NCBI GenBank assembly: GCA_963811705.1
Contig: CAWESL010000014.1
Span: 28,793-92,792, forward strand
Direction of reading: 5' to 3'
Source: DATJPR01 sp963811705
Lineage (GTDB): Bacteria > Bacteroidota > Ignavibacteria > UBA10030 > UBA6906
DNA length: 64,000 nucleotides
The notes under the pieces are model-generated. The model was given only the letters and a program-made list of their open reading frames with translations. It made no database searches and had not been told where the DNA came from. Each line of letters starts with the position of its first letter. The first letter of the stretch is position 1. Made by a program: the position numbers and the translations under genes. Shown here piece after piece: positions 35,954-43,757 of this stretch.

Positions 35954-36426
35954 CGTATTCTCCTTTCTTGAGCAGGAGCTCGTTCGGGATAAAGGTGAAG
36001 CACTGCTTGAACAACTTTTCGTCTCGCATGTTGGATCTCGTTCCAGAAATTTGTCTCGCTCTCCGACTCTTTTTCCGCCAGTCACCTTAGGAAATGTACC
36101 ACGGATTGTCATCTATCACCGATGACAAAATCCATACCAACCGGCAATCGACCAGCGCCTGTAGAATGGGTGATGGCGGCCGCGGGATGATCTCTGGATT
36201 GGAGAATTCCGGAAGTCGACCTCTTGAGGCGTAGAACCGACCATATTGACGAATGCCTGGATTAGCGCGAATGGCTTGGAATCATCGAAAATCACGGGTC
36301 GGGGCTTGCACAACTCGTGTCCATTTTTTATATTAGGTGTCCTTCGACGATCGTCGTTGGCTCTATTGAATTCCTTTGTTTTCCCTCTGTTCATACCTTT
36401 CGGGCTATTGAAGGCTCGTTTGCACT
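35954..36426. other. Intergenic region upstream of tRNA-Leu
   Basis: No gene with a ribosome site or recognisable product is seen on either strand. It contains a promoter-like pair at 36306-36334 facing the tRNA. Confidence 0.45.
36306..36334 (+). promoter_or_regulatory. Sigma-70-like promoter, probably for tRNA-Leu
   Basis: TTGCAC at 36306-36311, a 17-base spacer and TATATT at 36329-36334 lie about 90 bases before the tRNA 5' end. Confidence 0.45.
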
Positions 36427-36509
36427 GCGGAAGTGGCGAAATTGGCAGACGCACCATCTTGAGGGGGTGGCGCCCACAAGGCATGCGGGTTCAAGTCCCG
36501 CCTTCCGCA
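36427..36509 (+). tRNA. tRNA-Leu (anticodon GAG)
   Basis: Acceptor GCGGAAG pairs with CTTCCGC, with A as discriminator base. The D-arm contains AAATTGGCAGAC, the anticodon stem CCATC/GGTGG holds loop TTGAGGG (anticodon GAG), a long class II variable arm follows, and the T-arm is GCGGG-TTCAAGT-CCCGC. CCA is not encoded. Its 3' 41 bases recur in the array immediately downstream. Confidence 0.93.
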
Positions 36510-36631
36510 CTCGCTGTATGATGTCGAGTTTGAAAGCGTGCGTTCGGCGGGCAAGCCCGCCTTCCGCACAGAGTGTTCTTAAATTGCGCAGTCGAAGGTT
36601 ATTTCTTCGGCGCCCACAAGGCATGCGGGTT

Positions 36632-36693
36632 TCCGTCCCGCGAAGCGGGACGGGATCTCGTCCCGATCCCTTGATCGTGGGGATCGGGACGGA
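36632..36693 (+). mobile_element. 62-bp palindromic element inserted in a tRNA-Leu 3'-half copy (copy 1)
   Basis: It interrupts the T-loop sequence between GGGTT and CAAGTCCCGC. Its ends are inverted (TCCGTCCC...GGGACGGA). Inside are two hairpins: CGTCCCGC-GAA-GCGGGACG, and a 12-bp stem CGTCCCGATCCC/GGGATCGGGACG. It resembles REP-like or Rickettsia-type palindromic elements in size and structure. Confidence 0.65.
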
Positions 36694-36833
36694 CAAGTCC
36701 CGCCTTCCGCACTCGCTGTACGATGTCGAGTTTGAAAGCGTGCGTTCGGCGGGCAAGCCCGCCTTCCGCACAGAGTGTTCTTAAATTGCGCAGTCGAAGG
36801 TTATTTCTTCGGCGCCCACAAGGCATGCGGGTT

Positions 36834-36895
36834 TCCGTCCCGCGAAGCGGGACGGGATCTCGTCCCGATCCCTTGATCGTGGGGATCGGGACGGA
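36834..36895 (+). mobile_element. 62-bp palindromic element (copy 2)
   Basis: This is the same sequence and position relative to the tRNA-derived segment as the copy at 36632, 202 bases further on. It was therefore probably copied with the tandem unit, not inserted independently. Confidence 0.65.
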
Positions 36896-37093
36896 CAAGT
36901 CCCGCCTTCCGCACTCGTTGTATGATGTCGAGTTTGAAAGCGTGCGTTCGGCGGGCAAGCCCGCCTTCCGCACAACGCGTTGTTCAGCGGCGCCCCGAGC
37001 GACGTCCCGCTTTCGGGGACGGAGTCGAGGGGCTGGCTTGCCGTATGTGCGTTTGGCGGGCAGGAACCGCATAAAATTCTGCCTAAAAATAGA

Positions 37094-37122
37094 TTGATTT
37101 TCTTCGCGGCGAAAGCTATATT
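37094..37122 (+). promoter_or_regulatory. Sigma-70-like promoter
   Basis: TTGATT at 37094-37099, a 17-base spacer and TATATT at 37117-37122 lie 28 bases before the next start codon. Confidence 0.55.
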
Positions 37123-37150
37123 CCGCCGTCATTCCTGGAAAGCAACCGCA

Positions 37151-37567
37151 ATGGTACCACGCATTACCGGTGTCGCGTTCTTGCTGGTTGTCCTCGGAGG
37201 CATCGCAGTCTGCGGCGTTGTCCGCGACGGGAGTCTGAGCGCTGAATCCCAGTCGAACGGGGTTTCCATCCGCTGGACCAGCGACAATGAAGCTGGCGTC
37301 GCTGCCTACCGGATCGAACGATCCGCTTCCGATGGGAGTTTCCTCATGCTCGTGGATAGATACGCCGCCAAAGGGAGCGGCCAGTCGTACTTGTTCGTCG
37401 ACGACACAGCGTTCCGTACGACGGACTCGTTCTATCGCTATCGCATCACCCCCGTCGATGGCACCGGCAGCCAGGTCGGGCCGGAACAGTATTATACCCA
37501 GCTCATCTCGAGAAACGTCAGCAGCGTCAAACGGACGTGGGGGAGTATCAAGGCGATGTTCCGTTGA
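37151..37567 (+). CDS. Small secreted fibronectin-type-III-like protein
   Basis: This 138-residue protein has a hydrophobic signal or anchor at residues 6-24 (VAFLLVVLGGIAVCGVV) and one FnIII-like beta-sandwich. The latter shows GVSIRWTSDNEAGVAAYRIE, SYLFVDDTAF and FYRYRITPVDGTG, the classic pattern of FnIII domains in secreted Bacteroidota proteins. A short basic tail (SSVKRTWGSIKAMFR) ends it. ATG 37151 lies just past a good promoter; the longer frame to 36980 would start inside the tRNA-derived repeats and is rejected. It is followed by a strong intrinsic terminator, so it is probably transcribed alone. It has no enzymatic motif and may mediate protein contact in the periplasm. Confidence 0.72.
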   Translation: MVPRITGVAFLLVVLGGIAVCGVVRDGSLSAESQSNGVSIRWTSDNEAGVAAYRIERSASDGSFLMLVDRYAAKGSGQSYLFVDDTAFRTTDSFYRYRITPVDGTGSQVGPEQYYTQLISRNVSSVKRTWGSIKAMFR

Positions 37568-37608
37568 ACCATCGAGGGGGCACCGTGAACGTTGTTCGCT
37601 CGGTCATC

Positions 37609-37636
37609 GGGCGATACGCAAGTGTCGCCCTTTTTT
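37609..37636 (+). terminator. Intrinsic terminator
   Basis: GGGCGATAC-GCAA-GTGTCGCCC (9-bp stem with one wobble, tetraloop) is followed at once by TTTTTT. It ends only 10 bases before the Maf start codon. Confidence 0.85.
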
Positions 37637-37646
37637 GTTCCTTCGT

Positions 37647-38258
37647 ATGAACCGTCTCACCAAGCCGCTGGTCCTTGCCTCCCGGTCGCCCCGGCGCCTC
37701 CACCTTCTCAGGCAAATCGGGTTCGAGCCCGCGGTTGTTCCGTGCGACATCCCCGAGGATTTTCTTCCTGATCAATCGCCGGCGGAAAATGCCATGCGGC
37801 TTGCCGCCGAAAAGGCAATGACCGTGGCCCGGGTCACGGCAAACGGATGCGTCATCGGGGCGGACACAATTGTGTCGATCGACGGCCTGATGCTGGGAAA
37901 ACCGGTCGACGCGGAGGACGCGGCGCGCATGCTGATGCGCTTGAGCGGGCGCGCGCATCGCGTGCACACCGGATTCTCGCTTGTCGACTGTCCCTCGGGA
38001 ACGTCGATGATCGGCGTCGAAGAAACGGTGGTTCATTTTCGCGAACTTCCGGAAGAAGAAGTCCTCGACTATGTCAGGGGCGGATCACCGATGGACAAGG
38101 CCGGAGCCTACGGCATCCAGGACGACTACGGGGCGGTGTTTGTGAAGCGCGTTGAAGGGTGTTATTATAATGTGGTCGGACTTCCGCTGTCGGCACTCTA
38201 TACGTCACTCGTTCGTCTGGGCGTGGTCACGCTCCAGGGAAAGGACTCAGGGCAATGA
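37647..38258 (+). CDS. maf: Maf family nucleoside triphosphate pyrophosphatase
   Basis: This 203-residue Maf protein has all family motifs: LASRSPRR (residues 9-16), the E-x-A-x-R/K helix (ENAMRLAAEKA), GADTIVSIDG, HRVHTGFSL and the phosphate-binding DKAGAYGIQDD. Maf enzymes hydrolyse dTTP, UTP or modified nucleotides to monophosphates and are linked to division arrest and house-cleaning. The upstream frame to 37287 overlaps the FnIII gene and is spurious. There is no ribosome site before ATG 37647 because the terminator stem and T-run fill that space, so translation is probably weak or leaderless. The stop overlaps the B12-binding gene (ATGA). Confidence 0.92.
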   Translation: MNRLTKPLVLASRSPRRLHLLRQIGFEPAVVPCDIPEDFLPDQSPAENAMRLAAEKAMTVARVTANGCVIGADTIVSIDGLMLGKPVDAEDAARMLMRLSGRAHRVHTGFSLVDCPSGTSMIGVEETVVHFRELPEEEVLDYVRGGSPMDKAGAYGIQDDYGAVFVKRVEGCYYNVVGLPLSALYTSLVRLGVVTLQGKDSGQ

Positions 38259-38680
38259 AACGACCGATCCGTGTGCTCATCGCAAAGGTGGGACTCGACG
38301 GGCACGACAGGGGAGCGAAAGTGGTTGCGGCCGCGCTGCGCGATGCGGGGATGGAAGTGATTTACACCGGTCTCCGGAAAACGCCGGAAGTCATCGTCCA
38401 CGCGGCGATCCAGGAAGATGTCGATGCGATCGGCGTCTCGATCCTCAGCGGCGCTCACATGACGATCTTCCCAAAGATTCTCTCGATCATGAAGGCGGAA
38501 GGCCTGAAGGATGTCATCCTGTTCGGCGGAGGGATCATCCCCGACAAGGATATCGACGAGTTGAAACGACTCGGCGTCGGAGACCTCTTTACGCCGGGGA
38601 CGTCAACGCAGACAATTGTCGAGTATCTGCGACGCGTCGTCGAGGGGAAGGCAAAAAATGAGACTTCGTTGACGGAATGA
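38255..38680 (+). CDS. Cobalamin-binding small subunit, methylmalonyl-CoA mutase C-terminal type
   Basis: This 141-residue protein is a stand-alone B12-binding domain. The cobalt-coordinating histidine is H17 in VGLDGHDRGAK (DxHxxG), with SILSGAHM and FGGGIIPDKD for the dimethylbenzimidazole pocket. Such proteins pair with a separate methylmalonyl-CoA, ethylmalonyl-CoA or isobutyryl-CoA mutase large subunit, giving adenosylcobalamin-dependent carbon-skeleton rearrangement. No large subunit is encoded in this window. It is coupled to maf by ATGA overlap. Its stop codon directly abuts the stop of the convergent cold-shock gene, leaving no room for a shared terminator. Confidence 0.9.
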   Translation: MKRPIRVLIAKVGLDGHDRGAKVVAAALRDAGMEVIYTGLRKTPEVIVHAAIQEDVDAIGVSILSGAHMTIFPKILSIMKAEGLKDVILFGGGIIPDKDIDELKRLGVGDLFTPGTSTQTIVEYLRRVVEGKAKNETSLTE

Positions 38681-38905
38681 TTACTTCTGCTTTACTTGTT
38701 CCGTCTCGGTCTTACTGACGTTCACCGCTTGAAGACCCTTCGCTCCTTCTTCTACTTCAAACCCCACCTGCTGTCCCTGCTTCAGCGTCTTGTAGCCATC
38801 GCCAAGGATGGACTTGAAATGCACGAAGAGATCCTCGCCGTTCGCCCTTGTGATGAAACCGTATCCCTTCGCGTTGTTGAACCACTTCACAGTGCCAGTC
38901 TCCAT
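38681..38905 (-). CDS. Cold-shock domain protein (CspA family)
   Basis: This 74-residue OB-fold nucleic-acid-binding protein carries RNP1 (KGYGFI, residues 13-18) and RNP2 (LFVHF, residues 25-29). TGTVKWFNNAKGYGFI at the start and FEVEEGAKGLQAVNV near the end complete the family pattern. Cold-shock proteins melt RNA secondary structure and help translation at low temperature or in growth transitions. AAGGAA precedes the ATG. A promoter about 115 bases upstream gives a leader longer than usual, as is common for cold-shock genes regulated by mRNA structure. Confidence 0.95.
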   Translation of the reverse strand: METGTVKWFNNAKGYGFITRANGEDLFVHFKSILGDGYKTLKQGQQVGFEVEEGAKGLQAVNVSKTETEQVKQK

Positions 38906-39227
38906 CGTAGAGTTCCTTCAGTGCGGAAAAGATATGGGGACTTCGATCTTCGTGGCTTGGCGGAAACGGGCACGCACTGACGACCCTTATCCCAACAAGA
39001 GTGCGCGTCAAGCTGGTCGCAAAAATAATGAAAATCGCAGGGAAAGTCAAGCTTTACTACGATAATGCGCAAGCAAATTAGCAGATTTCCTGTTCATGTG
39101 GACAAAAATATACTATGATAATCAGAGTCTTCAATGGACGTAGAGCATCGGGTGGAGAGCTACCGGTCACAATGCGTTTCGTGGCGCTCGGGGTGAACAA
39201 AGAAGAGGGGCCGTTGTCTTGCGGGCT
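38906..39227. other. Region between cold-shock and polymerase genes
   Basis: No gene is present. It holds the cold-shock promoter and leader, then an AT-rich stretch around 39050-39125 that follows the polymerase stop on the minus strand. No clear terminator hairpin is visible there. Confidence 0.5.
39020..39050 (-). promoter_or_regulatory. Promoter of the cold-shock gene
   Basis: On the minus strand TTGACT, a 17-base spacer and TATTTT fit the sigma-70 consensus. The same bases also read TTG-N20-TATTTTTG, matching the Bacteroidota TAnnTTTG pattern. Confidence 0.55.
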
Positions 39228-41564
39228 CTACGGTGCCGCCTCCGGAGGCGTGTCGTCGCTGGGCGGCAGCTCGCCGCCGACTTCGGAGACAAGCAGGCCA
39301 ACCTTCGTCGCGTCGAAGGGGAATAGTCCTTCCGCGGCGAACACCTCGCTAAAATCCTGGGGGCGGAACAGATCCTTGAATTTCGACGCGAACTCGTCGA
39401 GGCGCTGGAGATAAAATGCGGAGTTCTCATCCGGGAAGTTGGGATTCCATTCGTCGACCGACCGGCAATTGTCGAACACCCGGACGTTCGCGTCGGACCC
39501 CGTGATGTAATACGCTATCCGGCTGCCGGGTTTCAGTTCCTTCCCCGAAGCGATCGCGACTTCGTATGCCGCGCTCCGATTGCGTTTCCCTCCCCGGACT
39601 TCTTCGATGTAGACTGCGAGCGGATCGCGCAACACTTCACTGCGGGCAAGGTCACGCACATCGAGCGCCCGCATCGCGATCTTATTGGAGAGGTCGAGGT
39701 AGAGCCGGTGCAGCGCGGCAATGTCTTCCTTGAGCAACAGGGCGATCGCGTCCCGGACAAACGTCCGACCGAACGCCTCCATGCTTCGCGAGATCAGCGA
39801 GGAGCCTTTGATCGTAATCCTGCCGTCAGGTTCGAGGAGGGCGTAATTCTTCTTCCGGTAGCTGAGCATTTTCGGATACATGCCATTGAAGGCGACCGTG
39901 ATCCCGCGCGGCATGCGTGCGGATATCGACCCCACATGCGCCCGCGCCTGCACTTCGGATTCGGTCCCCGGCGGCGGGAGATACAGCACGCCATCCGTGT
40001 CGACCTCGATGACGGTTCCGCCGTCTTCGCGGATCTTCTGGATCATTGAGCGGAGAATGACCTGCCCGGCCTTCGTCACACTGTCGGCAGACGCATAATC
40101 GTTGAAGAGGGCGCGGCTGTACCCGAGGTAGCCATAGAAGGAATTGATCAGGATCTTGAAGGACGTTTGCACCGCGTCGAGGCGAGACCGCTCCTTCGCG
40201 ATCTTTGCCGACTGCATGGCGCGCTTGGCGTCAATGCGCATCGCGGTGAGTTCTTCGAGAAGCTGCAGGAAAATCCCTCCATGGTCCGTCGCAGGTTCAA
40301 TCCGCTGCGACAGCATAATGGCGGGGTACAGGGATTCGACATCCGCATGGACGACGGGCCCGATGAGGCCGGTGAGGAACAGATCGGTGTACCCCCCCGT
40401 CGTCTGTGTCCCCGCTTCGGGGCGGGGAAGCGCGCGGCGCGCATGAAGATAGGCGCGGAGAAGGAGCATTTCGATCTTCGCCGCCGAGCCGCCCCGAATC
40501 ACGTTCCCGAGAGTCAGCGGGACGATCCGCGAGAGGTAAAACGCGCTTCCCGCCAGGTGCGTTGACAGGGCCCCTGTTTCGCGCACATCGTCCAGGGCAT
40601 ACGCGAGGAGCGTTTGAGGATCATTGTCCCAGTACCACGCGATCTTGTCGCCCTCGACGTACGTCCGGGAATCCGACGCGAGGCCGAAAAACCGGGCCGC
40701 ATATTTCAACCCATAGCTTTCCATGGAGTGCTTCGCGGCGTCGTAGTTCTGGACGAGGAGGTAGGTGTCGACAACGTGCCTGCCGGCGATTTCCACGAGG
40801 GTGACTTCCTCAGTCTCGGCCCCCGAGCCGCGTCCAATCAGCGCGGGCTCGCTTCCGTCCCGACCGATGGGGAGCGTCATTCCGTGGAGACCGCAGCGTG
40901 TCATGATGTAGGGGAGATCGAACCCGAGAATATTGTGTCCTTCGATGATGTCCGGGTCGCGTTCCCGGATGACGGTGATGAGCTCGCGAAGCATTGCCTC
41001 TTCGTTCTTCCGCCGTCCATCGATGACATGCTCCCAGCCGCGAGCGTCCGACAGCGAGATGACGATGATCCTGTCCCCGGGGACGCGCGCATTGCTGAAC
41101 CGGTGGGGGCCGGAAGTATACGTCTCGATATCGAGCTGCATCCTGACGAGGTCGTCAAAGTCCACCCCTTTGAACAGCGTGAATCCGCTCTGCATGAGGA
41201 ACTGCGTCGTGGGATCGGGCAGAAGGTGGAGCTGCTCCACATCGGCATACGACGATGCACGCGCAAATTCCATCCGCGTGGATTCCTCCATGACAATGCG
41301 GACGGCTTCCCACATCGAGGCCCAGTCCTCGAAGACGCAGAGATACCGGTAGAACCCGCTGCCGGTGAGCTCTTTCAACCAATGCTTGCGGCCGAAGCGT
41401 TTGATCAGGTTGCTGTCGGAGAGATGGAAGAAGGGGTAGAAGCGTTCGTCCTGAACACGGATGCCCGAGGACTCGCGGAAGTAGAGCCTCATCAGGCCTT
41501 CACCGTGCCGGTGAAGGCCTACGAGGCGAGCGGCGGAATTCGATCCTGAAAGAAGTGTGGACAT
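39228..41564 (-). CDS. Family B DNA polymerase with 3'-5' exonuclease
   Basis: This 778-residue polymerase is about the length of E. coli Pol II. The exonuclease motifs are intact: ExoI LDIETYT, ExoII EGHNILGFDLPY, ExoIII YALDDVRE. Polymerase motif A is ADVESLYPAIM (Ala instead of the usual Ser before the aliphatic pair), motif B KILINSFYGYLGYS, and motif C VDTDGVLY. It should therefore be an active proofreading polymerase, perhaps for damage tolerance or repair. An upstream TTG at 41582 would add six residues; I use the ATG at 41564, although neither has a clear ribosome site. It follows the NfeD and slipin genes on the same strand at 30 bases. Confidence 0.92.
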   Translation of the reverse strand: MSTLLSGSNSAARLVGLHRHGEGLMRLYFRESSGIRVQDERFYPFFHLSDSNLIKRFGRKHWLKELTGSGFYRYLCVFEDWASMWEAVRIVMEESTRMEFARASSYADVEQLHLLPDPTTQFLMQSGFTLFKGVDFDDLVRMQLDIETYTSGPHRFSNARVPGDRIIVISLSDARGWEHVIDGRRKNEEAMLRELITVIRERDPDIIEGHNILGFDLPYIMTRCGLHGMTLPIGRDGSEPALIGRGSGAETEEVTLVEIAGRHVVDTYLLVQNYDAAKHSMESYGLKYAARFFGLASDSRTYVEGDKIAWYWDNDPQTLLAYALDDVRETGALSTHLAGSAFYLSRIVPLTLGNVIRGGSAAKIEMLLLRAYLHARRALPRPEAGTQTTGGYTDLFLTGLIGPVVHADVESLYPAIMLSQRIEPATDHGGIFLQLLEELTAMRIDAKRAMQSAKIAKERSRLDAVQTSFKILINSFYGYLGYSRALFNDYASADSVTKAGQVILRSMIQKIREDGGTVIEVDTDGVLYLPPPGTESEVQARAHVGSISARMPRGITVAFNGMYPKMLSYRKKNYALLEPDGRITIKGSSLISRSMEAFGRTFVRDAIALLLKEDIAALHRLYLDLSNKIAMRALDVRDLARSEVLRDPLAVYIEEVRGGKRNRSAAYEVAIASGKELKPGSRIAYYITGSDANVRVFDNCRSVDEWNPNFPDENSAFYLQRLDEFASKFKDLFRPQDFSEVFAAEGLFPFDATKVGLLVSEVGGELPPSDDTPPEAAP

Positions 41565-41594
41565 GGAGGGACCATCGTTCAATCAGCCCCACGC

Positions 41595-42356
41595 CTACTT
41601 CTTCACGAAATTCTGAATGAAGGGCGCAATCAAGTCGATGGGAATCGGGAAGATCGTTGTCGAGTTCTTCTCGGACGCGATTTCCGTCAGTGTCTGGAGA
41701 TACCGGAGCTGCAACGCCATCGGATGCTTTTCGATGATGGTCGACGCGTCCGCCAGTTTCTGACTTGCCTGGAACTCGCCTTCGGCGTGGATGATCTTCG
41801 CGCGTCGTTCCCGTTCCGCCTCGGCCTGCTTGGCCATCGCGCGCTGCATCTCGACCGGCAGGTCGATCTGCTTCACTTCGACATTGGAGATCTTGATTCC
41901 CCAGGGCTCCGTGTGGAGATCGATGACCTTCTGAAGGTCGGCATTGATTTTGTCGCGTTCGGCGAGAAGCTCGTCGAGCGACGACTGTCCAAGAATGCTT
42001 CTCAGCGTCGTTTGGGAAAGCTGTGACGTCGCGAAGAGATAATTCTCGACCTCGACAATCGCCTTGTTCGGATCAACGACTCTGAAGTAGACGACCGCAT
42101 TCACCTTGACCGAAACATTATCGCGCGTGATGACGTCCTGCGGCGGGATGTCCATGACCACCGTCCTCAGGCTCACGCGTGTGATCCTGTCAACGATCGG
42201 GATCAGAAAGATGATGCCCGGCCCTTTGAGTCCAACAAGACGTCCAAGGCGGAAGATGACGCCGCGCTCGTACTCCGGAAGGATGCGGACGGCATTGGAG
42301 AGGATGATGACGCCGAAAATCACCGCAAGAACAATGAGAACAGTGAACGCTTCCAT
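41595..42356 (-). CDS. Slipin, SPFH/band 7 family protein
   Basis: This is a 253-residue membrane scaffold: one N-terminal hydrophobic segment (residues 4-22), then the SPFH domain (ILPEYERGVIFRLGRLVGLK, GLKGPGIIFLIPIVD, the MDIPPQDVITRDNVSV block). A coiled-coil flotillin-like end (MAKQAEAERERRAKIIHAEG) follows. GGAG precedes ATG 42356. Slipins oligomerise in the inner membrane and in many bacteria and archaea are encoded beside an NfeD membrane protease, as here (35 bases apart). The NfeD partner is thought to cut the slipin C-terminus (PFIQNFVKK end, hydrophobic) and so regulate the microdomain. Confidence 0.93.
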   Translation of the reverse strand: MEAFTVLIVLAVIFGVIILSNAVRILPEYERGVIFRLGRLVGLKGPGIIFLIPIVDRITRVSLRTVVMDIPPQDVITRDNVSVKVNAVVYFRVVDPNKAIVEVENYLFATSQLSQTTLRSILGQSSLDELLAERDKINADLQKVIDLHTEPWGIKISNVEVKQIDLPVEMQRAMAKQAEAERERRAKIIHAEGEFQASQKLADASTIIEKHPMALQLRYLQTLTEIASEKNSTTIFPIPIDLIAPFIQNFVKK

Positions 42357-42391
42357 AGTCGCTCCGTTGGTTATGCAGCAGTGGTAAGAAG

Positions 42392-43663
42392 TCAGCCTTT
42401 TCGGACGCGAAGGAGGAGTCCTTCGACGGCGGTGATGATGACCCGGTCTCCGCGTCCGATGTTCCCTTCGGATGCCAGTGCGCGCCACAACTCCCCGCGC
42501 ACCCGCACGGTTCCTTCCGGCGTCAGGTCGGTCGTTGCCAGTCCCGATTCTCCCAGCATCCCTTCAAGCCCGGTGGTCGGCTTCCGTTGCTGTGCCTTGA
42601 CGCCCATGCCGATCGCAAAGAGGAAGAAGAACGCCGTGAATCCGACGGCGCCGAGGATGACGGTCCACGAGAGGGAGACCATGTCCAGCGACGATTCCGG
42701 ACTGATCAGCATGACGGAGCCAAGAAGCAGGGAGACGATTCCCCCGATGGCGAGGAGTCCATGCGTCGCCACTTTCAGTTCGACGATAAACAGGATGACA
42801 CCGAAGATCATGAGTGCGAGGCCCGCATAATTCACCGGAAGGGTGTGGAGAGAATAAAACGCCAGGATCAGGGAGATGACCCCGACCACCCCGGGAAGGA
42901 TCGCGCCCGGGTTGTACAGCTCGAAGAGGATGCCGAACACGCCGAGCAGGAAGAAAATGTAGGCGATATTCGGGTCGCTCAGAATATCGAGGAGCTTGTT
43001 CTTGGTTCCCATTTCCCGCTCCACGATGCGCGCGTCGCGGGTCTTCAGGACCACCTGCGTTCCGCCGAGATCCACCGACCTGCCGTCGAGGCTGTCCAGC
43101 AGGGCACGGACGGTCGGTGCGATGACGTCGATGACGGAATCCTTCAGTGCCTCAGTTTCGGTGATCGAAATGCTTTTCCGCACGGCGTCCTCGGCCCAGC
43201 GGACATTCCGGTGCCGGTTTTCGCTGATGGTCCGGATGAAGGCCGCGGCGTCGTTGGTCGCCTTTTCATTCATGATGGAATCCGGCTCCGCCCCCTGCAT
43301 CCCGACCGGATGGGCGGCGCCGATATTCGTGCCCGGCGCCATGGCCGCGATGTGCGCCGCAAGCGTCACGAACACGCCGGCGGACGCGGCCTGCGCCCCG
43401 GACGGCGATACGTACACAATGACCGGGATGGGCGAGGTCAGGAGCGAGGAGACGATGACACGGGTGGATTTGAGCAGCCCGCCCGGCGTGTTGAGCCTGA
43501 CGATAAGACACTCGGCACCGTCGCGATGGGCGGCGTCAATTTCAGCCCCGATGTATTCGGCGATGGCGGGATTAATGGTCGCGTCAATCGTGATGACGTT
43601 GACGGTCTGCGCAGGGGACACGGAAAAACACGCACACAGGAGGATGGCGAGTGAAAGACGCAT
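42392..43663 (-). CDS. NfeD family membrane-bound serine protease (long form)
   Basis: This 423-residue protein has a signal peptide (1-19, SVSPAQ) and a ClpP-like periplasmic protease domain with the nucleophile S94 in AASAGVFV (preceded by NTPGG). Several transmembrane helices follow, about 230-350 (IAYIFFLLGVFGILFELYN, AGLALMIFGVILFIVEL). A C-terminal NfeD OB-fold about 360-423 ends the protein (GLATTDLTPEGTVRVRGELW). It is the long NfeD1b form that pairs with slipin. ATG 43663 is chosen because it starts the signal peptide. It is the first gene of a slipin-polymerase minus-strand run and lies just downstream of tRNA-Ser. Confidence 0.9.
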   Translation of the reverse strand: MRLSLAILLCACFSVSPAQTVNVITIDATINPAIAEYIGAEIDAAHRDGAECLIVRLNTPGGLLKSTRVIVSSLLTSPIPVIVYVSPSGAQAASAGVFVTLAAHIAAMAPGTNIGAAHPVGMQGAEPDSIMNEKATNDAAAFIRTISENRHRNVRWAEDAVRKSISITETEALKDSVIDVIAPTVRALLDSLDGRSVDLGGTQVVLKTRDARIVEREMGTKNKLLDILSDPNIAYIFFLLGVFGILFELYNPGAILPGVVGVISLILAFYSLHTLPVNYAGLALMIFGVILFIVELKVATHGLLAIGGIVSLLLGSVMLISPESSLDMVSLSWTVILGAVGFTAFFFLFAIGMGVKAQQRKPTTGLEGMLGESGLATTDLTPEGTVRVRGELWRALASEGNIGRGDRVIITAVEGLLLRVRKG

Positions 43664-43757
43664 GGAGTGATTCCCGGAGGACAGAGGCAAGATAGAGAGG
43701 ACTCGACTCGGATGCAAGGGGATGCACACGGCGAGGAAACGGGCAACGTGAACAACG

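Larger units (their letters stand above)
36510..36973 (+). repeat. Tandem array of 202-bp units derived partly from the 3' half of tRNA-Leu
   Basis: Two full units (36510-36711 and 36712-36913) and a partial third lie head to tail directly after the tRNA. Only a few base differences separate them (for example TGTATGATG against TGTACGATG). Each full unit holds a 60-base segment starting with TCGCTGTATGATGTCGAG and a GGCGGGC-AA-GCCCGCC hairpin followed by a TTCCGCAC tail. A spacer follows, and then a copy of the tRNA 3' half (GGCGCCCACAAGGCATGCGG onward) interrupted by a 62-bp palindromic element. The 14-mer CCCGCCTTCCGCAC occurs six times between 36497 and 36973, counting the tRNA itself. Confidence 0.9.

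Noticed and set aside
36510..36973. CRISPR array
   Set aside because: There are only two 202-bp units and a partial third, almost identical throughout, with no variable spacers and no cas genes.
36317..37132. Several open frames on both strands within the tRNA-derived array
   Set aside because: They repeat the same peptides because the DNA is tandemly repeated, they run through the tRNA gene, and they have no ribosome sites.
38150..38260. Cobalamin riboswitch near the B12-binding gene
   Set aside because: The gene overlaps maf by four bases and no B12-box-like sequence is visible upstream of maf.
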